From positions 1,369,001-1,433,000 of the forward strand of contig NZ_CP088273.1 of the NCBI RefSeq assembly GCF_020731415.2: 64,000 bases of DNA. The letters run 5' to 3'. This document shows, one piece after another, positions 27,390 through 37,175 of this stretch. This stretch comes from Phyllobacterium sp. T1293. GTDB lineage: Bacteria; Pseudomonadota; Alphaproteobacteria; Rhizobiales; Rhizobiaceae. The notes below the pieces were generated by a model. The model ran no database searches and was not told the DNA's origin. It saw only the letters and a program-made list of their open reading frames with translations. Each line of letters opens with the position of its first letter. Positions within the stretch are counted from its first letter, which is position 1. The translations under genes and the position numbers were made by a program.

Positions 27390-27418
27390 TTGCGCAATCT
27401 GCACATTAAGTTGCGCAT
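27390..27418. promoter_or_regulatory. Paired TTGCGCA elements in the regulator-rocF intergenic region
   Basis: TTGCGCAA (27390-27397, self-complementary) and TTGCGCAT (27411-27418) are spaced 21 bases apart, two turns of DNA, just upstream of the Lrp-type gene and 117 bases before rocF. This spacing suits a regulator dimer pair bound on one DNA face. Candidate operator for the adjacent Lrp-type protein; not proven. Confidence 0.4.
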
Positions 27419-27534
27419 TTCTATCAGGATGCTGTCTATTTGTCACCGCCTCGGGCTGGCAGTATACTGGCGCTTACGGAGGAAACTCCGGCTTCCATCT
27501 ATTGACCAATTAAACGCGAAAGTGGCGCTTGTTG

Positions 27535-28524
27535 ATGAACATGCTCGGCAAATTTGAGAACGACCCAAAACAGAAATTGATGATTGTCGGCGCGCCTATC
27601 GAGGAAGGCGCCGGTCGTCTCGGTGCCCTGATGGGACCTGCGGCGCTGCGCACTGCCGGTCTCGTCCGCACATTGGAAGAAATGGGCCATCCTGTTGATG
27701 ATCATGGCGACCTTCGCCTGCCCGATGTGCTGCCCGTCGTCCCGCCAGTTGCCGGTCTTGCTCACTACATCGAAAAGATTGCCGCGTGGTCGCGTATGCT
27801 CTGCGTTGAGACCTATGAAGCCATGAAGGCGGGGGAATTTCCGGTTATTCTCGGCGGCGACCATTCCCTTTCCATGGGTTCCGTCGCTGGCGTTGCCCGC
27901 TACTGCCAGGAAAACAATCGCGAACTCTTCGTGCTCTGGCTCGATGCCCATTCGGATTTCAACACACCCGCCACATCGCCATCAGGCAATATGCATGGCA
28001 TGTCTGCGGCGCTCCTGTGCAACGAACCTGGCCTTGAAGGCGTGTTTGGCGATGAGCCGCATGGCCTGATCAAACCTGAAAACCTGCATCTTTTCGGCAT
28101 TCGCTCCATCGATACGGTCGAGCGGAAGCTGCTGCGTGAACGCGGCATTGATGTCATCGACATGCGCCAGATCGATGAGTTCGGCGTGGCCAAGCTCATG
28201 CGCCGCATCATTGAACGCGTGCAAAAGGCCAATGGCATCCTGCATGTCAGCTTTGACGTGGATTTCATCGATCCATCGCTTGCACCCGGTGTCGGCACGA
28301 CAGTTCCCGGCGGCGCGACCTATCGCGAAGCGCATCTCGCCATGGAAATGCTGCACGATTCCGGCGTTGTCGGTTCGCTCGATATCGTTGAACTTAACCC
28401 GTTTCTCGATGATCGCGGCAAGAGCGCCATGCTGCTTGTCGATCTCGTCGCCAGCCTGTTCGGCCGGCAGATTTATGAACGGCCCGCCCAGTCAGACCAG
28501 AGCACCACTGCTCTCAACGTATAA
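27535..28524 (+). CDS. rocF: Arginase
   Basis: Mn-dependent ureohydrolase converting arginine to ornithine and urea. 329 residues from ATG 27535; two TTG codons precede it in frame and an ATG follows at 27541, and no strong ribosome-binding site decides between them. Metal-binding motifs are all present: GGDHSLSMG, DAHSDFN and SFDVDFIDPSLAPG. The TSPSGNMHGM loop, which contacts the substrate guanidino and amino acid groups, marks it as arginase rather than agmatinase. rocD follows 25 bases downstream. Confidence 0.96.
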   Translation: MNMLGKFENDPKQKLMIVGAPIEEGAGRLGALMGPAALRTAGLVRTLEEMGHPVDDHGDLRLPDVLPVVPPVAGLAHYIEKIAAWSRMLCVETYEAMKAGEFPVILGGDHSLSMGSVAGVARYCQENNRELFVLWLDAHSDFNTPATSPSGNMHGMSAALLCNEPGLEGVFGDEPHGLIKPENLHLFGIRSIDTVERKLLRERGIDVIDMRQIDEFGVAKLMRRIIERVQKANGILHVSFDVDFIDPSLAPGVGTTVPGGATYREAHLAMEMLHDSGVVGSLDIVELNPFLDDRGKSAMLLVDLVASLFGRQIYERPAQSDQSTTALNV

Positions 28525-28549
28525 GAAAATTGGCAAATAGGAGGATATT

Positions 28550-29761
28550 TTGCTGCAGACAGCCGCCCAACTGATTTCGACCGAGTCCCGTCTTGGCGCT
28601 CATAATTACAAGCCGCTTGATGTGGTTCTGTCGCGCGGTGAAGGCGTGCATGTCTGGGATATTGATGGCAATCGTTACCTCGATTGCCTCTCGGCCTATT
28701 CGGCTGTCAATCAGGGCCATTGCCATCCCAAAATCCTCCGCGCAATGACTGAACAGGCATCAAAGCTCACGCTGACCTCACGCGCGTTTCGCAATGACCA
28801 GTTGGCTTTGTTCTACGAGGAACTGGCGGCGCTCACAGGCTCGCACAAGATTTTGCCGATGAACAGCGGCGCCGAAGCCGTCGAGACTGCCATCAAGGCC
28901 GTTCGCAAATGGGGTTATGAGGTCAAGGGCGTGCCAGAGAATGCCGCCGAGATCATCGTCTGTTCCGATAATTTTCATGGCCGCACCATGGGTATCGTCG
29001 GTTTCAGCACCGACCCATCGGCGCGCGAGAACTTTGGCCCTTTTGCGCCGGGCTTCAAGGTCGTGCCATTCGGCGATATTGATGCGTTTGCGGCAGCACT
29101 GACACCCAATACGGTGGCTTTCCTCGTTGAGCCTATTCAGGGTGAAGCCGGTGTCAAAATCCCGCCAAAGGGTTATTTCCCCAAGGTGCGCGAACTTTGC
29201 ACTGAAAATAACGTCACGCTTATCCTCGATGAAATCCAGACGGGCCTTGGCCGTACCGGTGCCCTGCTTGCCGAGCAGCATGAGGCTATCGAAGCGGATG
29301 TCACGCTGATCGGCAAGGCATTGTCAGGCGGTTTCTATCCAGTTTCAGCTGTTCTTTCGAACAGCGATGTGCTCGGCGTTCTGAAACCCGGTCAGCATGG
29401 AAGCACATTTGGCGGCAATCCGCTTGCCTGCGCCATCGCCCGGGCAGCGCTGCGCGTATTGACTGAAGAGAATATGATTGAAAATTCGCGCATCGAAGGT
29501 GAATATTTCCTGCAGCAGCTCAAGGGCATCCGCAGCAATATTGTGCGTGAAGTGCGTGGTCGCGGCCTGATGCTAGCGATTGAGCTGCATCCGGAAGCCG
29601 GTGGTGCCAACCGGTTTTGCTACGAGTTGAAGGAACGCGGAATTCTGGCCAAGGACACCCATGGCGATACGATCCGCATTGCCCCGCCGCTGGTGATCAC
29701 ACGCAATCAGGTGGATTGGGCGCTGGAACAGTTCGATGAAGTGCTAACCAGCATGAATTGA
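28550..29761 (+). CDS. rocD: Ornithine aminotransferase
   Basis: PLP enzyme converting ornithine to glutamate-5-semialdehyde. 403 residues. The start is a TTG at 28550, chosen because a perfect AGGAGG stands six bases ahead of it and no ATG is nearby. Class III aminotransferase motifs include [13 protein letters not shown] near residue 105, [19 protein letters not shown] and the PLP lysine in [11 protein letters not shown]. Together with rocF it completes conversion of arginine to glutamate semialdehyde. Confidence 0.96.
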   Translation: MLQTAAQLISTESRLGAHNYKPLDVVLSRGEGVHVWDIDGNRYLDCLSAYSAVNQGHCHPKILRAMTEQASKLTLTSRAFRNDQLALFYEELAALTGSHKILPMNSGAEAVETAIKAVRKWGYEVKGVPENAAEIIVCSDNFHGRTMGIVGFSTDPSARENFGPFAPGFKVVPFGDIDAFAAALTPNTVAFLVEPIQGEAGVKIPPKGYFPKVRELCTENNVTLILDEIQTGLGRTGALLAEQHEAIEADVTLIGKALSGGFYPVSAVLSNSDVLGVLKPGQHGSTFGGNPLACAIARAALRVLTEENMIENSRIEGEYFLQQLKGIRSNIVREVRGRGLMLAIELHPEAGGANRFCYELKERGILAKDTHGDTIRIAPPLVITRNQVDWALEQFDEVLTSMN

Positions 29762-29779
29762 GGACGACACCCTCCTTCT

Positions 29780-29812
29780 CCGTCATCCTCGGGTCAAGCC
29801 CGAGGATGACGG
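29780..29812. repeat. Palindromic repeat, family B copy 1 (14-base perfect hairpin)
   Basis: CCGTCATCCTCGGG and its exact complement flank a five-base loop (TCAAG). It lies 19 bases after the rocD stop codon and may also help end the rocFD transcript, although no T-run follows. It abuts a half copy of family A (29877-29914), forming a mosaic. Confidence 0.9.
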
Positions 29813-29821
29813 AAAGGGAGG

Positions 29822-29914
29822 CGTTGCAACGCTAATCGCCAACGTTGCAGAACCTAGGCCCCCTGCAATCCACCAATCTCCCTCATGGTGAGCTTGTCGA
29901 ACCACGAACCACAC
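29822..29914. repeat. Half copy of palindromic repeat family A (copy 3, mosaic with B)
   Basis: The A-family core (GTTGCAACGCTAATCGCC...GTTGCAGAAC) and right arm (29877-29914, ending GTCGAACCACGAACC) are present. The left A arm is missing and its place is taken by the family B hairpin. It lies between rocD and the convergent FAD-dehydrogenase operon. Confidence 0.85.
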
Positions 29915-29921
29915 ATCTTTC

Positions 29922-32366
29922 TTACATCCTCACCCGCTCAGCCTTCGGATCATACATTGGCTTCAGCGAAGCCTTGGCTTTCACGCGCTCTCCGGCGATC
30001 TCGATCTCATAGACGGATGAAAGCACCTGTTCTTCGCTCTCGCCCTTGCTGGCGACATAGCCAAGGCCAATTGCACCGCCGAGATGATGCCCGTAATTGC
30101 CCGAGGTGATCGTTCCGACAATCTCGCCATCGCGCACAATGGCTTCGTTGTGGAACAGCAGCGGTTCGGGATCAGTAAGGCGGAATTGCACCAGCCGGCG
30201 ATCCAGCCCATTCTCCTTCTTCCTCAACACCGCATCGCGGCCGATGAATTCACCCTTGGCGGGTTTGACGGCAAAGCCGAGCCCCGCCTCCAGAACGTGA
30301 TCCTCATCGGTGATATCATGGCCGAAATGGCGGAAAGCTTTTTCGATGCGGCAGGAATCCAGCGTATGCAGGCCGCAAAGCTTCAAACCAAGCTCCTGCC
30401 CTGCCTCTTCCAAAGCCTCGAAAACATGGGCGGTCTGGTCAGATGATACATAAAGTTCCCAGCCGAGTTCGCCGACATAGGTGACGCGATGCGCCCGCGC
30501 CAATCCCATGCCAATCTCGATTTCCCGTGCTGTTGCGAAGGGATGACCTGTGTTGGAGAAATCATTCGGGCTGATCTTTTCGATGAGGTCGCGGGATTTC
30601 GGCCCCATCAGGCAAAGCACGGATTCTGCCGCCGTCACATCGGTGACGACAACAAACTCGTCTTTGAGGTGTTTGCGCATCCAGGCGAGATCGCGTTGCA
30701 GCGTCGCGCCCGGAACCACCGCAAAGAATGCTGTTTCCGACAGGCGTGTGATGGTCAAATCGCTTTCAATGCCGCCGCGATTATTCAGCATCTGCGTGTA
30801 AACAATTCTGCCCGGTTCGACATCAAGCTGGTTGGCGCAGAGCTTTTGCAGGAAAGCGAGTGCATCGCGGCCCTCAATACGGATTTTGCCGAATGACGTC
30901 ATGTCGAACAGACCGACACCACCGCGCACCGCCAGATGTTCCTCACGCTGGTTGTCGAACCAGTTCTGGCGCTTCCACGAATAGCGATACTCCCGCTCCT
31001 GACCGGGTTTTGCAAACCAGTTGGCGCGTTCCCAGCCCGCTACCTCGCCAAACACCGCACCGCGATCCTTCAGATGCTGATGTAGCGGCGATCTGCGCAC
31101 ATTGCGCGATGTCGCCATCTGCCTGTAGGGAAAATGGTCGGCATAGAGCAGGCCAAGTGTCTCGGAGACACGTTCCTTCAGATAGCGTCGGTTCTTCTGG
31201 AATGGCTGGGCACGGCGGATATCCACCTCCCAGAGATCGAAAGGCGCTTCACCATCGTGAATCCACTGCGCCAGCGCCATGCCAGCGCCACCCGACGAGA
31301 CGATGCCAATCGAATTATAACCTGCCGCAACCCAATAGCCGCCAAGCTCCGGCGCTTCGCCGAGATAATAGCGGTCATCGGGCGTAAAACTCTCAGGACC
31401 ATTGAAAAATGTATGAATACCCGCCGTGCCAAGCATCGGCATGCGGTTGACGCCCATTTCAAGGATTGGCTCGAAATGTTCGAAATCTTCAGGCAGTTGA
31501 TCAAAGCAGAAATCCTCGGAAATGCCATTCATGCCCCAAGGCTTAGCCACGGGTTCGAAGGCACCGAGCATCATTTTACCAGCATCTTCCTTGTAATAGG
31601 CGCACTCATCGGGAACGCGCAGCACCGGAAGCCGTCCAAGCCCTTGAATGGCTTCGGTGACGAGATAAAAATGCTCGCAGGCATGTAGCGGCACCGTGAC
31701 GCCTGACATCGAAGCGAGATCACGCGCCCACATGCCGGCGCAATTGATCACCACATCGGTTTCAATCGTGCCCTGTTCTTCGCCCTTGGCCCATGAAACC
31801 CCTGATACCCGGCCATTCTTCCTGCTGATATCGGTGACTTTCACATTCTCGAATATTTTTGCGCCGCGTTGTCTCGCTCCCTTGGCCAGCGCCATGGCGA
31901 TATTGGCTGGATCGCATTGCCCGTCCAGCGGCAAATGCACTGCACCAACCACATCCGAGATATTAAGATGCGGGTACATCTCTTTGACTTCATTTGGAGA
32001 AATCTCGCGCACATCAACATTGAAGGCACGGGCAAGTGATGCCTGCCGGTAAATCTCGTGCTTACGCTCTTCCGTCAGGGCGACGGTGATGGAACCCACC
32101 TGCCGCATGCCCGTGGCAACGCCGGTTTCCTCCTCGAGCTTCACATAGAGATCGGCTGAATATTTGGCGAGGCGCGTCATGTTCTGCGAGGCACGCAACT
32201 GGCCGATCAGGCCAGCGGCATGCCAAGTGGTGCCCGATGTCAGTTGCTTGCGCTCGAGCAGGACGATATCCGTCCAGCCGAGTTTCGCCAGATGATAGGC
32301 CACGGAACAGCCGGAAACACCACCGCCGATGATGACAGCCCGGGCTTTCGAGGGGAGCGAACTCAT
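29922..32366 (-). CDS. FAD-dependent dehydrogenase with GcvT domain (dimethylglycine/sarcosine dehydrogenase family), paralogue 1
   Basis: Predicted oxidative N-demethylase acting on dimethylglycine or sarcosine, passing the one-carbon unit to tetrahydrofolate. 814 residues. The N-terminal DAO-type FAD domain has GGGVSGCSVAYHLAKLG at about 14 and the SGTTWHAAGL motif, whose histidine carries covalent FAD in this family. The C-terminal half from about 430 is an aminomethyltransferase (GcvT) domain with ANQLDVEPGRIVYTQMLN and GELGWELYV. It starts with an ATGA overlap with the upstream paralogue and is last in the operon with the Rieske oxygenase, pointing to glycine betaine breakdown. Confidence 0.9.
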   Translation of the reverse strand: MSSLPSKARAVIIGGGVSGCSVAYHLAKLGWTDIVLLERKQLTSGTTWHAAGLIGQLRASQNMTRLAKYSADLYVKLEEETGVATGMRQVGSITVALTEERKHEIYRQASLARAFNVDVREISPNEVKEMYPHLNISDVVGAVHLPLDGQCDPANIAMALAKGARQRGAKIFENVKVTDISRKNGRVSGVSWAKGEEQGTIETDVVINCAGMWARDLASMSGVTVPLHACEHFYLVTEAIQGLGRLPVLRVPDECAYYKEDAGKMMLGAFEPVAKPWGMNGISEDFCFDQLPEDFEHFEPILEMGVNRMPMLGTAGIHTFFNGPESFTPDDRYYLGEAPELGGYWVAAGYNSIGIVSSGGAGMALAQWIHDGEAPFDLWEVDIRRAQPFQKNRRYLKERVSETLGLLYADHFPYRQMATSRNVRRSPLHQHLKDRGAVFGEVAGWERANWFAKPGQEREYRYSWKRQNWFDNQREEHLAVRGGVGLFDMTSFGKIRIEGRDALAFLQKLCANQLDVEPGRIVYTQMLNNRGGIESDLTITRLSETAFFAVVPGATLQRDLAWMRKHLKDEFVVVTDVTAAESVLCLMGPKSRDLIEKISPNDFSNTGHPFATAREIEIGMGLARAHRVTYVGELGWELYVSSDQTAHVFEALEEAGQELGLKLCGLHTLDSCRIEKAFRHFGHDITDEDHVLEAGLGFAVKPAKGEFIGRDAVLRKKENGLDRRLVQFRLTDPEPLLFHNEAIVRDGEIVGTITSGNYGHHLGGAIGLGYVASKGESEEQVLSSVYEIEIAGERVKAKASLKPMYDPKAERVRM

Positions 32367-34810
32367 GCGCGGATTCTTTCGTTATTGGGGTCCCAGAGCG
32401 GTTGATCCGGATGCACGGTGGCCTTGAAGCGCTCGCCGAAAATCTCGACTTCGACTTCCGTGCCGGGTTCGGTGAGTTCGGTTTTGAGCATGCCAAGGGC
32501 TATGGATTTATCGATCCGGTGGCCCCAGCCACCCGATGTGGTTTCACCCACAATACTGCCCTTGTGCCAAAGCGTCGACATGTAAGGCGCATCACAATCA
32601 CCGGCATCGACGGTCAACGTGACGAAGCGCTTTGTGACGCCCCGTTGCTTTTCGCTTTCCAGCGCAGCTTTGCCAAGAAAATCGGGCTTTTCCCATTTGA
32701 CGAACCGCTCAAGCCCGCTTTGCAGCGGCGTATAATCAGTGGAAAGATCGCCCTTCCAGGCGCGATAACTTTTCTCCAGCCGCAGCGAGTCGAGCGCATA
32801 CATGCCGAACGGCTTTAGGCCATATGGTTGCCCCGCCTGCCAGACCGCATCGAAGATTGCTGCCGTGTCAGCAACCTTGGTGTGAATTTCCCAGCCAAGC
32901 TCACCGGCAAAGGAAACACGCACCAGCTGGCAATAGCGCCCGGCAATCTGCGTTGTCTGGTGCGACAACCATGATTTTGTCAGGTCCGCATCACAGATAC
33001 CGGCAAAGAGATCGCGGGCTTTGGGGCCCGTGACGATCTGGCAGGAAAATTCCTCCGTGACATTGCTGATCGCGATTGCGCTGCCTTTCGGCAAGTGGTT
33101 TTGCAACCATTCAAGATCATGCCATTCGGCAACACCTGCGGTGATCAGGAAAAACACGTCCTCATCCAGCGCCATTATGGACATTTCGGTGACGACCCGG
33201 CCCTTGGTATCAGCGAAATAGCCAAGGCCTATGCGGCCCGGTTTTGGCACCAGACCGGTAATCAGGCTCGCAAGCCAGTCACGCGCACCCGCACCGCTCA
33301 CCTTGAAGCGGGAAAAGCCGGGCAGATCGAGAATACCGACCGCATCGCGCACCGCATGGCATTCTTCGCGGATACGCTGCTGCCACGGGCCTTCGCGCGT
33401 AAATGTCTGGGTGGATTCCTCCGACGTATCGTCGCCGGGCTGCGCATACCAGTTTGCCCGCTCCCAGCCATTATAGACGCCGAATTGCGCGCCGAGCTTG
33501 GCAATACGATCATGCAATGGGGAAAGCTTTTTGTTGCGCCCGGCTGGCCATGTATGGCGTGGGAAATGAATGGCATATTCGTGGCCGTAGACTTCAACAC
33601 CCTTGGCCACACTGTAAACATGATCGGCAAAGGCAGTGAAACGCCGCGGATCGCAGGACCACATATCCCATTCCGTCGCGCCTTCCGTCACCCATTCGGC
33701 CAGCACCTTGCCCGCGCCACCCGCCTGTGCAATGCCAAAAGTGAACACACAGGCTTCAAACGCATTGGGAACTCCGGGCATAGGCCCGATCAACGGATTA
33801 CCATCAGGCGCATAGGGTATCGGACCATTGATGACCTTTGACAGGCCAGCCGTTCCGAGAATGGGCACGCGGGCAATGGCATCGTTGAGATGCCAGTCGA
33901 GCCGTTCCAGATCATCGGGGAAAAGCTGGAAGGAAAAATCATCCGGCATCGGATCATCTGATGTTGCCCAATGCGCCCGGCAATTGCGCTCATAGGGGCC
34001 AAGGTTCATGCCGTTCTTTTCCTGCCTGAGATAGTAGGAGGAATCCACATCACGCAGCAGCGGCAGTTTGTGCCCCTGCTCGCGGCTCCATGCGGCAATT
34101 TCGGGGATTTCATCGAATAGCAGATATTGGTGGCTCATGACCATCATCGGCACATCACGGCCAAACAGCCTGCCGATTTCCTGCGCGCGGTATCCGGCCG
34201 CATTCACCACATATTCACAGCGGATTTCGCCCTGCGGCGTGGAAATCACCCATTCATCGCCATCGCGCCGTGCGGCGGTTACAGGGCAAAAGCGGATGAT
34301 TTTTGCACCCATATCGCGCGCGCCCTTGGCCAGAGCCTGCGTCAGCTGGGCGGGATCAATATCGCCGTCATTGGGATCGTAGAGCGCGCCTTCCAGATCA
34401 TGGGTCGACAGGAAAGGATAACGTCCGGTGATTTCATCGACACCGAGCACATCAATATCCATGCCTTGGTAGCGGCCCATGCTCTTGACCCGCTGAAACT
34501 CGCGCATTCGCTCCTTGCCATGGGCAAGCCGCAGTGATCCCGTAACATGGTAGTTCATGGGATAATCGACTTCCTGCGCCAGCCCCCGATAGAGTTCAGC
34601 CGAATAACGCTGCATGTTCATCACAGACCACGAGGCGGAGAAGGTCGGCACATTACCAGCCGCATGCCATGTGGAACCCGATGTCAGCTCGTTCTTTTCC
34701 AGGAGCACGCAATCGGTCCATCCAGCCTTGGCCAGATGATACAGGCAGGAGACGCCGATCGCCCCGCCGCCGATGATGACGACTCGCGCCGACGTTGGAA
34801 ATTCAGACAT
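32363..34810 (-). CDS. FAD-dependent dehydrogenase with GcvT domain (dimethylglycine/sarcosine dehydrogenase family), paralogue 2
   Basis: Second member of the same family, 815 residues, with the same architecture: FAD-binding GGGAIGVSCLYHLAKAG, SGSTWHAAGN with the flavinylation histidine, FAO-type middle region, and GcvT domain from about 430 (GELGWEIHT). It differs clearly from its neighbour in the substrate domain (PTFSASWSVMNMQRYSAEL), so the two probably act on successive substrates, dimethylglycine and then sarcosine. The four-base overlap with the downstream paralogue and the 38-base gap from the Rieske gene show one operon. Confidence 0.9.
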   Translation of the reverse strand: MSEFPTSARVVIIGGGAIGVSCLYHLAKAGWTDCVLLEKNELTSGSTWHAAGNVPTFSASWSVMNMQRYSAELYRGLAQEVDYPMNYHVTGSLRLAHGKERMREFQRVKSMGRYQGMDIDVLGVDEITGRYPFLSTHDLEGALYDPNDGDIDPAQLTQALAKGARDMGAKIIRFCPVTAARRDGDEWVISTPQGEIRCEYVVNAAGYRAQEIGRLFGRDVPMMVMSHQYLLFDEIPEIAAWSREQGHKLPLLRDVDSSYYLRQEKNGMNLGPYERNCRAHWATSDDPMPDDFSFQLFPDDLERLDWHLNDAIARVPILGTAGLSKVINGPIPYAPDGNPLIGPMPGVPNAFEACVFTFGIAQAGGAGKVLAEWVTEGATEWDMWSCDPRRFTAFADHVYSVAKGVEVYGHEYAIHFPRHTWPAGRNKKLSPLHDRIAKLGAQFGVYNGWERANWYAQPGDDTSEESTQTFTREGPWQQRIREECHAVRDAVGILDLPGFSRFKVSGAGARDWLASLITGLVPKPGRIGLGYFADTKGRVVTEMSIMALDEDVFFLITAGVAEWHDLEWLQNHLPKGSAIAISNVTEEFSCQIVTGPKARDLFAGICDADLTKSWLSHQTTQIAGRYCQLVRVSFAGELGWEIHTKVADTAAIFDAVWQAGQPYGLKPFGMYALDSLRLEKSYRAWKGDLSTDYTPLQSGLERFVKWEKPDFLGKAALESEKQRGVTKRFVTLTVDAGDCDAPYMSTLWHKGSIVGETTSGGWGHRIDKSIALGMLKTELTEPGTEVEVEIFGERFKATVHPDQPLWDPNNERIRA

Positions 34811-34848
34811 GCAAAGTCTCCCGTGGTCTTATGCTTTTTGTTTGCAGG

Positions 34849-36096
34849 CTAAGCCCGTGCGATTTCATCGAGGTACCACTGGATGTACCGCAATTCGTTC
34901 TGCTCCATCGGCGCGATGGGTCCCGGCACGAAGTAGTGCGAGCGAACGCCGCGCGCCGTGTGTTCGATGATTGTCTTGTCCTCGGCGGTGGTCACTTTCC
35001 AAAGCCAGGTGAGCTTTTCAAGGTCGTAATCCCGGCCCTCTTGCGCGTCGCCGCGCACCAGCCAGATCAGTTCCATCTCGCAGGTCTCAGCCGTCTTCGG
35101 AATAAAACGATAGATCATGCCATGGTCAGGATAGCAGACGAGAAAACTCGTACCTCCAAGGTGAATGGAGGTCACGCCGCCATCAAATTCGGTGAAACGG
35201 CCCATCAATGGGCCAACGGGTGAACCATCCTCACTGCCGCTCGATACGCCATCATAGAGCGCATAACGGAACGTATCGATGGTTTCCTGACCCTGCGCTG
35301 AATTCTGCCAGTGATCGCCGGTGGCAATGTCAATGCCGAGCGCGCAGGTGCGTTGCTCCATGCGGGCATTCAGTTCGGTGATTTTCTCCAGCGGCTGCTC
35401 CAGCGCATGGGTCTGCGAATATTCAGGATGCGCCGGACCGCAGTGGTAGCATTCCACATAGTTCTCAACTGCCAGTTTCCAATTGGCATCAACCGGATAG
35501 GTCTCGCGGTGCGCCACCTTGGCGTCGGCCCAGCCATATTGGCCGCAGGTGGTGCGCAGCGACTGTTCGATGATGGAGAAATCCAATGGTTCGTCAGCGA
35601 AGCAGATGAAAATCAGCCCTTCGGCTACCCGCACATGCAGTTTTTTCAGGCCGTGGGCACTGCGGTCGAAATCGCGCGGCATCAGCCGGGCCGCCCGCAG
35701 GCTGCCATCATTCATATAGGTCCACGCATGATAGGGGCAGACGAAAAAGCGGGCATTGCCCTTCTGCTTGGTGCAGACCTCGGCGCCGCGATGGCGGCAG
35801 ACATTGAGGAATGCGTGGATCGAACCATCGTCAGCGCGCGAGACAATTACCGCTTCCGTATCGATCTTGAACAGCTCGAAATCGCCCGTATTGGGAATGA
35901 TGCTGGCGTGGCCAATGCAATGCCAGTGGCGGCGGAACACGCGCTCCATATCTCTGGCATAGACATCCGGGTCCATATAGAAGGCGCGCACCAGACCGTG
36001 ACCCGGCCGGTGTTCCGCAATCATGCGATCTATCTTGTCGCCCACCGGTGCAATCCCGGCCACTGCCTGTTCTGCGCCCATCTTTGCCTCGCTCAA
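34849..36096 (-). CDS. Rieske non-heme iron oxygenase, alpha subunit (glycine betaine demethylase-like)
   Basis: Terminal oxygenase with a Rieske [2Fe-2S] centre: Cys100-x-His102 (CRHRGAEVC) and Cys120-x2-His123 (CPYHAWTY). The mononuclear iron site lies around NYVECYHCGPAHPEY (His218 and His223). 415 residues, close to GbcA, which demethylates glycine betaine to dimethylglycine; stachydrine and carnitine oxygenases are related alternatives. It heads the operon with two dimethylglycine/sarcosine-type dehydrogenases, which favours the GbcA role. A partner reductase (GbcB type) is not in the window and must be encoded elsewhere. Confidence 0.9.
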   Translation of the reverse strand: MSEAKMGAEQAVAGIAPVGDKIDRMIAEHRPGHGLVRAFYMDPDVYARDMERVFRRHWHCIGHASIIPNTGDFELFKIDTEAVIVSRADDGSIHAFLNVCRHRGAEVCTKQKGNARFFVCPYHAWTYMNDGSLRAARLMPRDFDRSAHGLKKLHVRVAEGLIFICFADEPLDFSIIEQSLRTTCGQYGWADAKVAHRETYPVDANWKLAVENYVECYHCGPAHPEYSQTHALEQPLEKITELNARMEQRTCALGIDIATGDHWQNSAQGQETIDTFRYALYDGVSSGSEDGSPVGPLMGRFTEFDGGVTSIHLGGTSFLVCYPDHGMIYRFIPKTAETCEMELIWLVRGDAQEGRDYDLEKLTWLWKVTTAEDKTIIEHTARGVRSHYFVPGPIAPMEQNELRYIQWYLDEIARA

Positions 36097-36233
36097 AAAG
36101 ATTGTTCCCGAACGCTTATTGTTTCTCGGATGCGTCGCAGATTAGAATGATTCCGCATTGGGCACTGTTCAAGCGATGGTTGCTCATGAAGACATGAATT
36201 ATTCTCAACAGTCGAAATTGCAGGTGCCAGCCG

Positions 36234-37133
36234 ATGATGTCGAAGCCCAGAATACCGCCGCTCGGCTCATTGCGTGCGTTTGAAGCCTCGGCGCGATTGC
36301 TCAGTTTTCGCCTTGCGGGCGATGAGCTTGGCGTGACCCAATCGGCGATCAGCCATCGCATTTCCGAACTTGAAGCAATTCTGGGGGTGAAACTGTTCGA
36401 GCGCTTGCCGCGCGGCGTGGCGATGACCGATGCCGGGACGCTCTATTATCCCTATATGCGCGATGCCTTTGAAAAGATCGCGCGCGGCACGGCGCTGATC
36501 AACCGGCTTGGCACGACGGATGATCTGGCGCTTGAAACCTACGCGACCTTTGCCATTCGCTGGCTCATTCCGCGTCTGACGGATTTCCGCAAGGTCAATG
36601 CAAACCTTGCCATCCGCATTGGCACCAGCCAGCTTGACTGGGAACTCAACATCGACAGCTGCGATATCGGCATTATCCACACCACGCGGCCTGAGCGGAT
36701 GAACCTGCATTATCGCCTGTTGGTGAAAGCAGAAATGTTTCCGGTCTGCAGTGCGCAGGTTGCGGCAAAGATCGCGGGCGATAACAGTGTCAAAGCATTG
36801 AACAAGGTGCCGCGCCTTGCACTCTATACGGCGCCTGAAGATTGGGGGACGTGGCTGGATGCGGCAGGCATTGCCGACACCGGTCAGGCTGTGACGCTGA
36901 AATTCGACACCTATCTCGCCGCCCTGCAATCGGCGCTGGATGGTCAGGGACTGGCCATCGCACCGGGTTTTCTCGTGGCGGATGATCTCAAAGCCGGGCG
37001 TCTGGTGGCACCCTTCCCGCTGAAAGTCCCGCAACCCGGTGCCTGGTACATGATCTGCCGCAAAGAGCGGGTCAATGAAGCCCGCATCCGCCAGTTTGAG
37101 AAATGGCTGGTGGAACAGTTTGGGGTTGTGTGA
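36234..37133 (+). CDS. LysR-family regulator (GcvA-like), divergent from the Rieske operon
   Basis: LysR-type transcription factor, 299 residues. The N-terminal HTH LSFRLAGDELGVTQSAISHRI and the type-2 periplasmic-binding effector domain (about 95-299, starting LALETYATFAIRWLIPRL) match the GcvA subgroup. It is transcribed divergently from the Rieske/dehydrogenase operon, with a 137-base shared region, so it most likely controls that operon in response to a methylated glycine. Start is ATG 36234 or the next codon; the ribosome-binding site is weak. Confidence 0.93.
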   Translation: MMSKPRIPPLGSLRAFEASARLLSFRLAGDELGVTQSAISHRISELEAILGVKLFERLPRGVAMTDAGTLYYPYMRDAFEKIARGTALINRLGTTDDLALETYATFAIRWLIPRLTDFRKVNANLAIRIGTSQLDWELNIDSCDIGIIHTTRPERMNLHYRLLVKAEMFPVCSAQVAAKIAGDNSVKALNKVPRLALYTAPEDWGTWLDAAGIADTGQAVTLKFDTYLAALQSALDGQGLAIAPGFLVADDLKAGRLVAPFPLKVPQPGAWYMICRKERVNEARIRQFEKWLVEQFGVV

Positions 37134-37175
37134 GCGCGAGTTTTGGTTGTGTAACCACCCGGTATTTCTGTAACC

